Shown in pieces: positions 1 through 8,469 of a DNA stretch of 64,000 nucleotides. Below the pieces are notes generated by a model. It did no database searches, was not told the origin of the DNA, and saw only the letters and a list, made by a program, of their open reading frames with translations. Within the stretch, counting starts at the first letter, position 1. Every line of letters begins with the position of its first letter. Source of the stretch: Mycobacterium vicinigordonae (GTDB taxonomy: Bacteria; Actinomycetota; Actinomycetes; Mycobacteriales; Mycobacteriaceae); NCBI RefSeq assembly GCF_013466425.1, contig NZ_CP059165.1, forward strand, positions 3,038,001 through 3,102,000, read 5' to 3'. The translations under genes were made by a program, and so were the position numbers.

Positions 1-296
1 CTCGGGACAGCGTCCTGGAGGTGTCGATCGGTGCGGCCAATCGCGACGATACCCGCTGGCCGCACGCCGACGCCTTCGACATATTCCGGGAGAAAAAGCC
101 GCACATTGCTTTTGCCTGGGGGCCACACGCTTGCCTCGGTGCGCATCTGGCGCGGGCGGAGATGTCGGCGGCCCTGACTGCACTGTTCGACCGGCTGCCC
201 GGCCTGCGACTGGATCCCGACACCGGACCCGAAGCGCGCGTCCAGGGCATCGGTTTGCGGGCGCCCAACAAGGTGCCGGTCGTCTTCGAAACATGA
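1..296 (+). CDS. Cytochrome P450, C-terminal part (5' end outside window)
   Basis: The reading frame is open from the window edge and ends at a TGA at 294-296, leaving about 97 residues of a haem mono-oxygenase. The haem-binding loop FAWGPHACLGAHLAR is intact, with the cysteine thiolate ligand in FxxGxxxCxG context. It is preceded by VSIGAANRD, typical of the strand before the loop in actinobacterial P450s. The next gene overlaps the stop (ATGA) and encodes a ferredoxin-reductase-like flavoprotein, so the two are co-translated and may form an electron-transfer pair. The substrate cannot be inferred because the N-terminal two thirds are missing. Confidence 0.93.
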   Translation, partial: RDSVLEVSIGAANRDDTRWPHADAFDIFREKKPHIAFAWGPHACLGAHLARAEMSAALTALFDRLPGLRLDPDTGPEARVQGIGLRAPNKVPVVFET

Positions 297-1387
297 TGGG
301 TGACATGACCGTTCGTGTCGTCATCGTGGGAGCCGGTCCGGCCGGATTCGCGGTGGCCTCGGCGCTATTGACGGCGGCCGAGTCCGATATACGGATCGAG
401 CTTGTCGAGCGTACCGCCAGGCCCGATGGGTTGCTGCGGCACGGACCGGCGGCGGGAACCCAGCGGCTACGTGAGGTGGCGAGCGAAGTCGACGCCGTTC
501 TTGCGGATTCACGTGTCAGCTTCCGGGGGAACGTCGTGGTTGGTGCCGCGCTGACGCTCGACGAGGTGCGGACTGCCGCGCACGCAGTGGTATTGGCGAC
601 CGGCGCGCCTGCAGACCTGCCCATGGAAATCGCCGGGGACGATTCGGTGGGGATCGGCACGATCAGTCATGTCGAAGCTTGGCTGGCTGACAGCGCCGAC
701 GTGGCGACGGATGAGCTCGATCTCGACATGGACACCGCTGTCCTGATCGGAATCTCGGATGAGACCGTGCGGGTCGCCGAAGCCCTGTGTGGCAGGCTGC
801 GCCACGTTCAACTCGTTGACGCCAGACCGCAGGCTGAGATCGACCTGCCCGAGGATGCTCCCGCAAATCTGGTGATTCGGACCGCGCTCACACCCGTGGG
901 AGTGGTCGGGCGCAGCCGCGCCCGGGCGCTGCGCTGCATCCACGCGCCGGACCGTTACGGCCGAGTTGTCAGCGAGGACCTCCGAGCCCAACTGCTGTTG
1001 CGGCCGCGCGCGAACTCGTTGTGTTGGCCAGGAATCGACGAGGACGACGGCCACATTGCCAGCCATAAAGGGCGCGTCCTATCCGGCGGTACGCCGGTAG
1101 TGGGTCTCTACGCAGCCGGGTGGGCGGCTCGAGCGCCGGATGCCAAGGGATCGCATGCCGACGACGCGGCCACCGTGGTCGCAGCTTTGCGCGCCGACCA
1201 CGTCGCCCTCCCGGAACCGTCAGTGGGCCTGGCTGACCTGTTGAGGCGGTGCGGCATCGTGGCATCGACCGTGCACGGCTGGTCGGCCCTCGCGGCAACC
1301 AATGCCCTGCTGGCACGGTTCACGGGGGAGGGAACAGCGCCATTGGCCGACTACAGCGCGCTGATTGCGCAGGTGGATGAGGACTGA
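293..1387 (+). CDS. FprA/adrenodoxin-reductase-like FAD oxidoreductase
   Basis: About 364 residues. The FAD-binding dinucleotide fold is at the N-terminus (GAGPAG, residues 13-18). Further on, FRGNVVVG, VVLATGAP and a C-terminal GWAARAPDAKGSHADDA segment align by eye with mycobacterial NADPH-ferredoxin reductase FprA (GWIKRGPTGVIGTNKKDA). It is shorter than FprA (about 450 residues), and the region expected to hold the NADPH motif reads LIGISDETVRVAEAL rather than GxGNVAxD, so pyridine nucleotide binding may be altered or lost. The ATG at 293 overlaps the P450 stop; ATGs at 296 and 305 are alternatives. Known for the family: transfer of electrons from NADPH to ferredoxin for P450s. Inferred here: redox partner of the upstream P450. 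Confidence 0.8.
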   Translation: MMGDMTVRVVIVGAGPAGFAVASALLTAAESDIRIELVERTARPDGLLRHGPAAGTQRLREVASEVDAVLADSRVSFRGNVVVGAALTLDEVRTAAHAVVLATGAPADLPMEIAGDDSVGIGTISHVEAWLADSADVATDELDLDMDTAVLIGISDETVRVAEALCGRLRHVQLVDARPQAEIDLPEDAPANLVIRTALTPVGVVGRSRARALRCIHAPDRYGRVVSEDLRAQLLLRPRANSLCWPGIDEDDGHIASHKGRVLSGGTPVVGLYAAGWAARAPDAKGSHADDAATVVAALRADHVALPEPSVGLADLLRRCGIVASTVHGWSALAATNALLARFTGEGTAPLADYSALIAQVDED

Positions 1388-1422
1388 GTGGGGTATGACC
1401 CGTTGGTGAGAGGAATTGCGTA

Positions 1423-2601
1423 ATGCCGCTGCAGGATTGGATGAAATTAGTATCGGTGGACGATCACGCGATCGAGCCGCCCGACGTGTGGACTAAGCGG
1501 ATGCCGGCGAAGTATGACCCGGCCTTGATCCCACACGTGGAGGAGGTCGAGGTCGACGCGGCCCGGCTGCAACTCGGGGCAACGGCGCACGGCCGGGTGC
1601 AGTCCTGGGTATACGCCGGCAAGCAGTACCCGCAGATCGGGTTGAATGCCGTGGCAGGTAAGGATCCTCGGACCTGGGACGTGGAGCCGGCGCGCTACGC
1701 CGACATGCGACCGGGGTGCTACGACCCGGTGGAGCGACTCAAGGACATGGATGAGGACGGCGTCTGGGCGCATCTGTGCTTCCCCAGCTTCGCTCGGTTC
1801 GCCGGCACCAGGTTTCTGGAGGGCTCGGACCGCGAGATGGCGCTGGACTGCGTGCGGGCCTGGAACGACTGGATGCTGCTGGAGTGGTGTGCTACTGCCC
1901 CGGATCGCTATGTGCCGCTGTGCATTCTGCCGCTCTGGGATATCGACTTGTGCGTCATCGAGCTGTATCGGGTGATTGGGCTCGGGGCGAGGGCGATCTG
2001 TTTTCCGGAGAATCCGTCGCCGCTGGGGTTGCCGTCGTTCCATACCGAGCATTGGGATCCGATGCTGGCGATCGCGCAGGAAAACGGTATGCCATTGATG
2101 CTGCATTTCGGGACCTCCACCCGCACCCCGTACACCAGCCCCGACGCTCCGACGCCGGTCGTGGTATCGCAAATGGGGCTCAACTCCATGGGTACGCTGG
2201 CCGACTTGGTGTATTCGCGGACGTTCCATGCATTTCCGGACTTGAAAGTGGCGCTGGCCGAGGGCGGGACCGGCTGGTTGCCCTACATGCTGGAACGCAT
2301 CGATCAGGTATGGGAGAAGCACCGCTGGTATGCGCACGTGGACACCCAGACGCGGCCGTCGACGCTATTTGCGAAGAACGTGTGGGGGTGCTTCATCGTC
2401 GACCAGGCCGGGGTCGATTTCAGGCATCGCATCGGAGTGGATCGGCTGACCTGGGAGAGCGACTACCCGCATTCGGATTCGCAATGGCCGCATTCCCGCA
2501 AGGCCCTAGCGGAGATGCTTGCCCAGGTGCCGGACGACGAAGCCCATCGCATTGCCGAACTCAATGCCTGCGAACTTCTCGGGTGGCGGCCCTGGGCTTA
2601 G
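1423..2601 (+). CDS. Amidohydrolase-2 family metal-dependent hydrolase or decarboxylase
   Basis: 392 residues, full length for the TIM-barrel amidohydrolase-2 family (ACMSD and gamma-resorcylate decarboxylase relatives). The N-terminal metal motif is degenerate, SVDDHAIEPPDVW near residues 11-23 (D-x-H-x-x-E type). MLHFGTS near residue 228 carries a probable metal histidine, and WESDYPHSDSQWP near residue 345 carries the conserved aspartate. A GAGAGGA ribosome site lies about 8 bases before the ATG. It follows the P450/reductase pair by 35 bases. It is closely related to the product at 52545-53699 (shared MPLQD start, SVDDH, FPSF.RFAGT, LPLWDIDL). Family members hydrolyse or decarboxylate cyclic or carboxylated substrates; the actual reaction is not predictable. 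Confidence 0.88.
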   Translation: MPLQDWMKLVSVDDHAIEPPDVWTKRMPAKYDPALIPHVEEVEVDAARLQLGATAHGRVQSWVYAGKQYPQIGLNAVAGKDPRTWDVEPARYADMRPGCYDPVERLKDMDEDGVWAHLCFPSFARFAGTRFLEGSDREMALDCVRAWNDWMLLEWCATAPDRYVPLCILPLWDIDLCVIELYRVIGLGARAICFPENPSPLGLPSFHTEHWDPMLAIAQENGMPLMLHFGTSTRTPYTSPDAPTPVVVSQMGLNSMGTLADLVYSRTFHAFPDLKVALAEGGTGWLPYMLERIDQVWEKHRWYAHVDTQTRPSTLFAKNVWGCFIVDQAGVDFRHRIGVDRLTWESDYPHSDSQWPHSRKALAEMLAQVPDDEAHRIAELNACELLGWRPWA

Positions 2602-2628
2602 GGCCCTGTCGGCGTCAAACCCTTCGTC

Positions 2629-2651
2629 GAACGTAGGCCTTCCGTACGTTC
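2629..2651. terminator. Hairpin between convergent genes, candidate bidirectional terminator
   Basis: GAACGTA at 2629-2635 pairs perfectly with TACGTTC at 2645-2651 across a 9-base loop. It sits in the 108-base gap between the amidohydrolase (+) and the enoyl-CoA hydratase (-), where transcription must end from both sides. There is no U-tract, as is usual for mycobacterial terminators. Confidence 0.45.
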
Positions 2652-2709
2652 TGTCGTGGTGGAGCGACCAAATCCCCACGTTCGGCGCGTTCGCCGGCGC
2701 CGTTTGCGG

Positions 2710-3492
2710 TCAGCGGGTACGCGGAGCGCGCTTGTTGGTCCGTGAGTCGCCGTCTGCGCCGGCGTTGCCGAGATGGGTGTAGGACATCCCATGCCGCTCG
2801 GCGACGCTCGGCGGCAGATCGCGGGCCTCCCACATGGCGCGCACCGTGCCCTGGATCGCCTGCGGCCGCCGTGCGGCGATCTCGTCCGCTAATTCTGCTG
2901 CACGGGAATGCAATTGATCATCCGGCACGACTTCGGTGACCAACCCGAGACGCAGCGCGGTGTGCGCGGTGATGCGTTCTTCGCTGCCCAGCAACGCCCA
3001 CCGCATGACGTCGCCGTAGGGCACGCCGCGGGCCAGCATGCCCATCGGCTCGAGCGCGGAGACGATGCCGGCGTTGGCGTGCGGATCGAAGAACACCGTC
3101 GATTCGGAGCAGATCGAGAAGTCCGCCTCATTGACGAAATACATTGCGCCGCCTGCCACCATGCCGTGTAGCGCGGCGATCACCGGCTTCCATACCCGGT
3201 GTGCCTTCGGGCCCAGCAGCACGCCGGGGTCCTCCTGGTTGAAGATCGGCTCGTGGTCCCACCACTTGCCTTCTCCGACATCGATTCCGGTGCAGAAGGC
3301 CCGATCGCCGTTGGCCTGGACGATGGCCACCCGAATCTCTTCGTCGTCGCGGGTTCGGCGCCACACTTCGGCGACCTCGTTGGCCATGCGCTGGTTGAAG
3401 GAGTTCAGCTTGTCGGGCCGGTCGAGTGTCAGCGTCGCAACATGGTCCCTGACGAGGAACTCGATGGTCTCAAAGGCCGTCGGGTCTGTCAT
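2710..3492 (-). CDS. Enoyl-CoA hydratase/isomerase (crotonase) family
   Basis: 260 residues from an ATG at 3492 that has AAGGAG five bases upstream; an in-frame upstream start at 3522 lacks such support. Crotonase-fold signatures are TLDRPDKLNSFNQRM at the N-terminus, the first oxyanion-hole segment AFCTGIDVGEG, and LHGMVAGGAMYFVNEAD for the second, where the usual Gly-Gly-Gly is partly replaced. Length is normal for the family. Known role: hydration or isomerisation of enoyl-CoA in beta-oxidation; some members hydrolyse or decarboxylate CoA esters. A weak copy of the regional operator lies about 50 bases upstream (3543-3553). It is transcribed toward the amidohydrolase and away from the following minus-strand gene's promoter. 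Confidence 0.88.
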   Translation of the reverse strand: MTDPTAFETIEFLVRDHVATLTLDRPDKLNSFNQRMANEVAEVWRRTRDDEEIRVAIVQANGDRAFCTGIDVGEGKWWDHEPIFNQEDPGVLLGPKAHRVWKPVIAALHGMVAGGAMYFVNEADFSICSESTVFFDPHANAGIVSALEPMGMLARGVPYGDVMRWALLGSEERITAHTALRLGLVTEVVPDDQLHSRAAELADEIAARRPQAIQGTVRAMWEARDLPPSVAERHGMSYTHLGNAGADGDSRTNKRAPRTR

Positions 3493-3542
3493 GCCGGCTC
3501 CTTGCGTATCGGTATCTACCACGACGCGCTGCCCAACATAGT

Positions 3543-3553
3543 AAACCTAGTAA
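3543..3553. promoter_or_regulatory. Weak copy of the TAACCTGGTTA operator (site L)
   Basis: The bases AAACCTAGTAA differ from the consensus at three of 11 positions but sit 50 bases upstream of the crotonase start, in the position seen for the better sites. It may be a low-affinity site or chance. Confidence 0.35.
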
Positions 3554-3578
3554 ATCACGTCGGTGAGCGTGCCGTAAA

Positions 3579-4184
3579 CTACTGGGCGTGGCCGGCCTGT
3601 GCTTCGCTTTCCCGGGTCAGCCCCGCGGCCAGGATCAGCTCCTCGTGCAGCTCGAACCACACGGTGTGATACGAGTCGATGATTGGCCGGGTCAGCCAGG
3701 TCGTCTCTCCCGCCCGCACCTTGGCCAACGCGGCCGCCAACTTGTCTGAATAGGTTGCCAGACGGGGAAGTTCGGCGGTGATGGCCGCGACGATCGGTGT
3801 CACCCGGGCATGCACGTCGCCGAGTCGGACCAACACCGCCGAGTCGTAGTCGGCGTCGTCGTGTGCGTTCGGCTCGCCGTCCTTGAGCTGCCAATCCGAC
3901 ACCAACTGCTTGAAATCGGCGTTCACGCCGCGGAATTCGTCGTAGGCAGCGGTGATGACGGCCGTATCGGTGTTCTCCCTTTCGGCGGCGAGCAGTTCGG
4001 TGAGTCGGGTCCGGCCCTCCGGGGAGAGGCGGATCGTCTTGCTCTCGATCAGCATTCCCGCATCCACCCCGGCCTTGACGGCCTCGGCCACCGCGGTGGG
4101 ATCCTCGCCGACCGTGGCCGCGATGTCGGCGGGATTGACCCGGCCCTTGAGGCGAATCGCCTGCAGCACCTTCAGTTCGATCAT
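3579..4184 (-). CDS. Winged-helix protein of the PEP-utiliser-associated family
   Basis: 201 residues from the ATG at 4184, with GGGAGG at optimal distance; a GTG at 4187 is the alternative. The N-terminal 70 residues look like a MarR-type winged helix (LQAIRLKGRVNPADIAATVG, then IESKTIRLSPEGRTRL). The rest carries a pattern I recognise from actinobacterial proteins encoded with, or fused to, pyruvate-phosphate-dikinase-like enzymes: WQLKDGEPNAHDDADYD and IIDSYHTVWFELHEELI. The dikinase-like gene of this window lies 14 kb away at 18683 and lacks such a tail. Function is unknown; a regulatory or structural partner of a PEP-utilising enzyme is inference from that association. Confidence 0.75.
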   Translation of the reverse strand: MIELKVLQAIRLKGRVNPADIAATVGEDPTAVAEAVKAGVDAGMLIESKTIRLSPEGRTRLTELLAAERENTDTAVITAAYDEFRGVNADFKQLVSDWQLKDGEPNAHDDADYDSAVLVRLGDVHARVTPIVAAITAELPRLATYSDKLAAALAKVRAGETTWLTRPIIDSYHTVWFELHEELILAAGLTRESEAQAGHAQ

Positions 4185-4296
4185 CACCGTTCCTCCCGAT
4201 GGTCAGTTAGGCGGCTGGCCAATCGCTGACCCCGAATGTATATCCTTCAGATGTACCGCAGGTCTCGATCATAGTCGCTCGCAAAGGAGACGACGG

Positions 4297-5079
4297 ATGG
4301 CCACCAGAGTTGCCGTGGTCACGGGTGCCGCCAGCGGCATGGGCAGACTGGCCGCCGAGCGGCTCACGAAGGCAGGATGGGCGGTGGCCGCCGTCGACCT
4401 CCCTGGACCGCAATTGGACTCCGCCGCAGCTGAGACCGGTGCACACGCATTTCGGTGCGACGTCCGCGACGACGACCAGGTGGCCGCCGCAGCGCGGGGC
4501 GTCGTTGCCGCATTCGGCGGCATCGACCGGTTGGTCAACGCCGCCGGAATCGCCGTCGCGGGTCACGTCGAGGATCTGCCGCAGGATGCCTTCGAACGGT
4601 CGATCAGCGTGAACTACCTCGGTACGGTGCGCTGGGTGAAAGCCGTGTTGCCGGCCATGCGGAGCCGCGGTGCCGGCGAGTTGATCCTGTTTGCGTCCCT
4701 GGCGGGATGGATGCCCACGCCCGCCATGGGTGCCTACACCGCAACCAAGTTCGCCGTGGTCGGCTTCGCGGAGACCCTGGCCATGGAACTGGACGGCAGC
4801 GGCATCCGAGTGCGTTGCGTGTGCCCGGGAGCCGTCCAGACACCGATGCTCGACGACATCATGTCCCGTGGGATGCCGGAGCGGCTCAAGCGACTCTCCC
4901 AAGTCGCCGCGCCCGGGGAGATCATCGACGCCATCGAGGTGTCGCTGGTCCGCCGCAACGCCGGAATCTACGTCTTTCCCGGCCTTCCGGTCAAAGTGCT
5001 GTGGCGTGCGCGGCGTCTGTCACCGCAGCTGCTCGGCCGGGTGATCCGACGACTGTCCGCCGTCAATTCAGATGGTTAA
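4297..5079 (+). CDS. Short-chain dehydrogenase/reductase
   Basis: 260 residues from the ATG at 4297 with AAAGGAGA about seven bases upstream; the longer upstream extension of the frame is not coding. The classical SDR layout is present: cofactor glycine motif GAASGMG near residue 10, NAAG near 85, and catalytic serine and YxxxK in MGAYTATKFAVVG near 150. PGAVQTPM follows the active site. Known role: NAD(P)-dependent oxidation of an alcohol or reduction of a ketone. The stop overlaps the start of the acyl-CoA ligase by 8 bases, so the two are translationally coupled. A plausible role is interconversion of a hydroxyl and keto group on the acid that the ligase activates. Confidence 0.9.
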   Translation: MATRVAVVTGAASGMGRLAAERLTKAGWAVAAVDLPGPQLDSAAAETGAHAFRCDVRDDDQVAAAARGVVAAFGGIDRLVNAAGIAVAGHVEDLPQDAFERSISVNYLGTVRWVKAVLPAMRSRGAGELILFASLAGWMPTPAMGAYTATKFAVVGFAETLAMELDGSGIRVRCVCPGAVQTPMLDDIMSRGMPERLKRLSQVAAPGEIIDAIEVSLVRRNAGIYVFPGLPVKVLWRARRLSPQLLGRVIRRLSAVNSDG

Positions 5080-6664
5080 CCACGCTGCGCTGCGGATGCG
5101 CTGGTATGCGGAGGGCTTCTACTCGGCGGGCACCTGCCTGGACGCAGTTAACACCGCCGCACGCGAACATGCCCAGCTTGCAGTGACTTTCGTTGCGGGG
5201 GGATCCGAGACGAGCGTGACGGTCGGCGAGATCCACAGCGCCGCAATGCAAATTGCTGCCGGCATGCAGCGGTTGGGGATCCGCTCCGGCGACGCGGTGG
5301 CGGTCCAGCTGACCAACCGGCTGGAGTGCGCGGTCACCTATCAGGCGGTGCTGTTGTGCGGTGCGGTGCTGGTTCCGATCGTGCACAGTTACGGTCCGAG
5401 CGAGGTGCGGTTCATCCTTTCCGATTCGCGGGCAAGGTTGTTCGTCATGCCCGCCAGGTTCCGATCGACCTCATTCGTGGAACGAGTGCCCAGTTATGCG
5501 GACCTGGCTGAGCTGGGCCACATCGTCGTCGTGGATGCGGCACCCGGGCCCGGTTACCTCTCCTGGGAGAGCATCGGTGCCGATCGGGCCGGTTACGTCG
5601 CTCCGACGGTGCGCTCGGATGACGTGTGCGCGCTGCTCTATACCTCTGGCACGGTGTCGGCGCCCAAAGGTGTACGACACAGCCATAATTCGTTGCTGTC
5701 CGAGCTGGCCAGCCTGCCGGAGCTGCTGGCGGGTGACACCGGTGCGGTGCAGCTGGTGACCTTCCCGCCGGGCCACGTGGCCGGGTTGACGTCCATGCTG
5801 CGGCCGCTGGTGTCGGGGACTCGATCGGTGTTCCTCGATCATTGGGACCCCGCCGTCGCGGCCGACTTGATCGCAAGGTTCTCCGTGACGTCGACTTCGG
5901 GTAGCCCGTTTCACCTCGAAGGCCTTCTCGAAGTGAGCGACGTCAGGTTGAAGCTCGCGACGTTGCGGGAATTTCTGACCGGTGCCGCCACCGTGAGCGA
6001 GGAGTTGGGTCGTCGCGCTGCCGCGGCGGGCATCACCGCGTTTCGTTGCTATGGCATGACCGAACATCCGACCGTGACCGGCGCGCGTGCACGCGATCCG
6101 CTGCGGGTGCGGATGGCTACCGATGGAATGCCGATGCGGGGCTGTGCGGTGCGTGTACTCGGGCCGGACGGCGCGGATCAGCCGGTTGGCGTCGATGGCG
6201 AAGTGGTGGTCCAAGGCCCCGACCAGTTCATCGGCTATCGCAACCAGGCCCTTGATGCCGACGCGTTCACCGCAGACGGGTGGTTCCGGACCGGTGACCT
6301 CGGCCATCTGGATGCCCAGCAGCGGCTTACCATCACCGACCGGATCAAGGACGTGATCATCCGTGGCGGCGAGACCATGTCCTCGGGACAGATCGAGGAC
6401 GTTCTGCACAGTCACCCTGCCGTCGCCGAAGCTGCCGCGGTGGCGGCGCCCGATTCGCGCTACGGCGAGGTGGTTGCCGCCGTTGTGGTGCTCCAGCCGG
6501 GTGCCCGGCTGGACCTCGCCGAGCTGGCTCGGCACTTCGCGGCGGCCGGACTGGCCAGGCACAAGACGCCCGAGCGTCTGGTGATCGTCGATGCCCTACC
6601 CCGTACGGCGCTGGGCAAGGTGCGCAAAGCCGATTTGCGCAACGCCCACTTTCCCCGCCCCTAA
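5072..6664 (+). CDS. Acyl-CoA synthetase (AMP-forming ligase)
   Basis: 530 residues, full-length ANL superfamily. The phosphate loop is YTSGTVSAPKGV near residue 190; GYRNQALDADAF and WFRTGDLG near 400, DRIKDVIIRGGE, and the C-terminal catalytic lysine in RTALGKVRKADL are all present. It forms an acyl-adenylate from a free acid and ATP, then the CoA thioester. The middle section (FPPGHVAGLTSML) resembles ligases for cyclic or branched acids more than long-chain FadDs, but this is weak evidence. It overlaps the SDR stop by 8 bases, with no gene of the same strand following. It ends convergently with the TetR gene. Confidence 0.92.
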   Translation: MVNHAALRMRWYAEGFYSAGTCLDAVNTAAREHAQLAVTFVAGGSETSVTVGEIHSAAMQIAAGMQRLGIRSGDAVAVQLTNRLECAVTYQAVLLCGAVLVPIVHSYGPSEVRFILSDSRARLFVMPARFRSTSFVERVPSYADLAELGHIVVVDAAPGPGYLSWESIGADRAGYVAPTVRSDDVCALLYTSGTVSAPKGVRHSHNSLLSELASLPELLAGDTGAVQLVTFPPGHVAGLTSMLRPLVSGTRSVFLDHWDPAVAADLIARFSVTSTSGSPFHLEGLLEVSDVRLKLATLREFLTGAATVSEELGRRAAAAGITAFRCYGMTEHPTVTGARARDPLRVRMATDGMPMRGCAVRVLGPDGADQPVGVDGEVVVQGPDQFIGYRNQALDADAFTADGWFRTGDLGHLDAQQRLTITDRIKDVIIRGGETMSSGQIEDVLHSHPAVAEAAAVAAPDSRYGEVVAAVVVLQPGARLDLAELARHFAAAGLARHKTPERLVIVDALPRTALGKVRKADLRNAHFPRP

Positions 6665-6708
6665 CAAGCACCAACTCGTGCAACGTTATTCAGCGCTGCC
6701 CGGAGTGC

Positions 6709-7314
6709 TCAGGTCTTGGTGACCGCCGCCAGCAGCATGTCGACCAGTGCTTCGGTGTACTCGTTGACGTCCCTGGCCATGCGGCGCATGCGGGTGGGCG
6801 GAGTGGCCATGAAGTGCATCAGCAGGCCGCCGAACAGGGCGTCGAGCATCACCGTGACCGGCGTGCTCTCCGGCAGGTCTCCGCGTGCGATCCCACGCTG
6901 GGTGATCGCACGCATCGCCGTTGCCTGGGCACTGATGAATTCTGCCCAGCGCGGCGCGAGTTCCGGGACCGAGCGCGCTTCGGCACTGAGCCGCACCACG
7001 GTGTCACCCACATCGCTGGCCAGCAGCGCAAAGGTGCTGCGACTCAACACAAGCAGATCGGTGCGCAGGCTGCCCGTGTCGGTGTCCAACGGCAGGCCGA
7101 TCCGCGCTTGCAGCGCGTCGAGAAGCAACGCCGTCTGGTCAGCCCAGCGTAGGTAGATTGACGACTTGCCAACGCGGGCCTCCCTGGCCACCGCGTCAAT
7201 GCTGAATCCGGCCCATCCGACTCGTCCATACAGATCGCAAGCGGCTTGGCGAACCCGTTCTTCCATCGTCGGGTCACGGGGTCGGCCGGTTCCTGTAGGC
7301 GCCGAAGGTGTCAT
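6709..7314 (-). CDS. TetR-family transcriptional regulator
   Basis: 201 residues. The N-terminal helix-turn-helix is clear: VRQAACDLYGRVGWAGFSIDAVAREARVGKSSIYLRW, shown here only as its outline around residues 20-55, with a GRPRDP basic lead. The C-terminal ligand domain (TetR_C-like, ending MLLAAVTKT) is generic and does not reveal the ligand. It lies 92 bases downstream of an acyl-CoA dehydrogenase gene on the same strand and may be the last gene of that operon. It is one of four regulators in the window that could bind the shared palindrome. Confidence 0.9.
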   Translation of the reverse strand: MTPSAPTGTGRPRDPTMEERVRQAACDLYGRVGWAGFSIDAVAREARVGKSSIYLRWADQTALLLDALQARIGLPLDTDTGSLRTDLLVLSRSTFALLASDVGDTVVRLSAEARSVPELAPRWAEFISAQATAMRAITQRGIARGDLPESTPVTVMLDALFGGLLMHFMATPPTRMRRMARDVNEYTEALVDMLLAAVTKT

Positions 7315-7407
7315 GACCCGTCCTAGGCTGTCAGATGTTTAGAGCGTCATTATCGCCGTGGGTCGCGAATCTGCCGCACCTGACCGTGCCAACGGGAAGC
7401 GTGTCGG

Positions 7408-8469
7408 TCAACCGTCGAGAAGACTGCGGGCGATCCGCTCGCGATGCTGCGACGGCGTTTCGTAGGTCAACTCCAGTGCCTTCGCCCGGCGCAGGTACAG
7501 GTGCAGGTCGCATTCCCAGGTGACGCCGATGCCGCCGTGCAGTTGGACGGCGTCGCTGACCACGGTGATCGCATTGCCGGTCGCCACGGCCTGAGCCAAC
7601 GACACCGCACGGGCGGTGCCGTCACCCTCTTCCAGCGCCCAGGCCGCTCCGTAGACCGCCGACCGTGCGTTCTCCACGGCCACCAGCATGTCTGCGAGTC
7701 GATGCTTGACGGCCTGAAACGTTCCAATGGGCAGGCCGAACTGCTGTCGCTCGACGGAGTATGCCGACGTGGTCTGCAGGACGGCGGCGGCCGCGCCGGA
7801 TGCCTCGGCGGCGGCCAGCGTCATCAGCAGTTCGTCGGGCCGCAGGGTGACGTCGGTGCCGGGTAGCAAATCGGCGTCCGCATCCGCAAACTCTGCGGTG
7901 GACGCTGGGCGGGTGCGATCCACGGTGGGCAGCGCGGTGATGTGCGCCGCCTCGGTCACGAACCACCGTGGCTGCCCGTCGACCTGCGCCGGCACCACGA
8001 GCAGGGTTGCCGCAGCGGCGTTGGGTATCAGCGGAATTCGACCGTTGAGGCGCCAGCCGGCTCCGTCGCGTCGCGCCTCGATCGCACTGAGGTTCGCCGC
8101 GGTCGGCAGTGCCAGTCCCGCGACCGATTCGCCCCGAGCCAGGGGGATCAGCAGCCGCTTGCGCTGCTCGTCGGAACCGAGCTGGGCGATGGTCTCGGTG
8201 GCCGACGCATGCTCGCTGAACGGCACCGCGGCCACCGAGCGACCGAGTTCCTCGGCGATGATGACCTGCTCCACCGGCCCGGCGCCGCCGCCTTCGTAGG
8301 CCTCCGGGACGCCTACTCCTACCGCGCCCGCGGAACACAGCGCACCCCACAGTCGGGTGTCGAGCACCGACTCGCCGTCGTAGCAGGCGCGTGCGTTGGC
8401 TTCCCGGTTGCACACGTCGGCAACGAGGTCGCGTAACGCCTCGTGTTCCTCGCTGAATTCGAACCTCAT
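7408..8469 (-). CDS. Acyl-CoA dehydrogenase, short (GGxGxTWE) type
   Basis: 353 residues from the ATG at 8469, which overlaps the upstream dehydrogenase stop (ATGA); the longer frame upstream belongs to that gene's DNA. It starts MRFEFSEEHEALRDLVADV as FadE proteins do, has the helical-domain signature RQQFGLPIGTFQAVKHRLAD, and ends HGGIGVTWECDLHLYLRR. This short class typically forms mixed tetramers with a longer partner encoded next to it, as in steroid side-chain and ring degradation (ChsE1-ChsE2 type); the 8466-9713 product is the obvious partner. Reaction: alpha,beta-dehydrogenation of an acyl-CoA with FAD. Confidence 0.9.
   Translation of the reverse strand: MRFEFSEEHEALRDLVADVCNREANARACYDGESVLDTRLWGALCSAGAVGVGVPEAYEGGGAGPVEQVIIAEELGRSVAAVPFSEHASATETIAQLGSDEQRKRLLIPLARGESVAGLALPTAANLSAIEARRDGAGWRLNGRIPLIPNAAAATLLVVPAQVDGQPRWFVTEAAHITALPTVDRTRPASTAEFADADADLLPGTDVTLRPDELLMTLAAAEASGAAAAVLQTTSAYSVERQQFGLPIGTFQAVKHRLADMLVAVENARSAVYGAAWALEEGDGTARAVSLAQAVATGNAITVVSDAVQLHGGIGVTWECDLHLYLRRAKALELTYETPSQHRERIARSLLDG

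Noticed and set aside
1447..2337. Long minus-strand frame opposite the first amidohydrolase
   Set aside because: His/Arg/Pro-rich shadow of a well-supported gene on the plus strand.
6665..6708. GCAC-CAACTC-GTGC as a terminator between the ligase and TetR genes
   Set aside because: Only four base pairs with a six-base loop, below what I would call.
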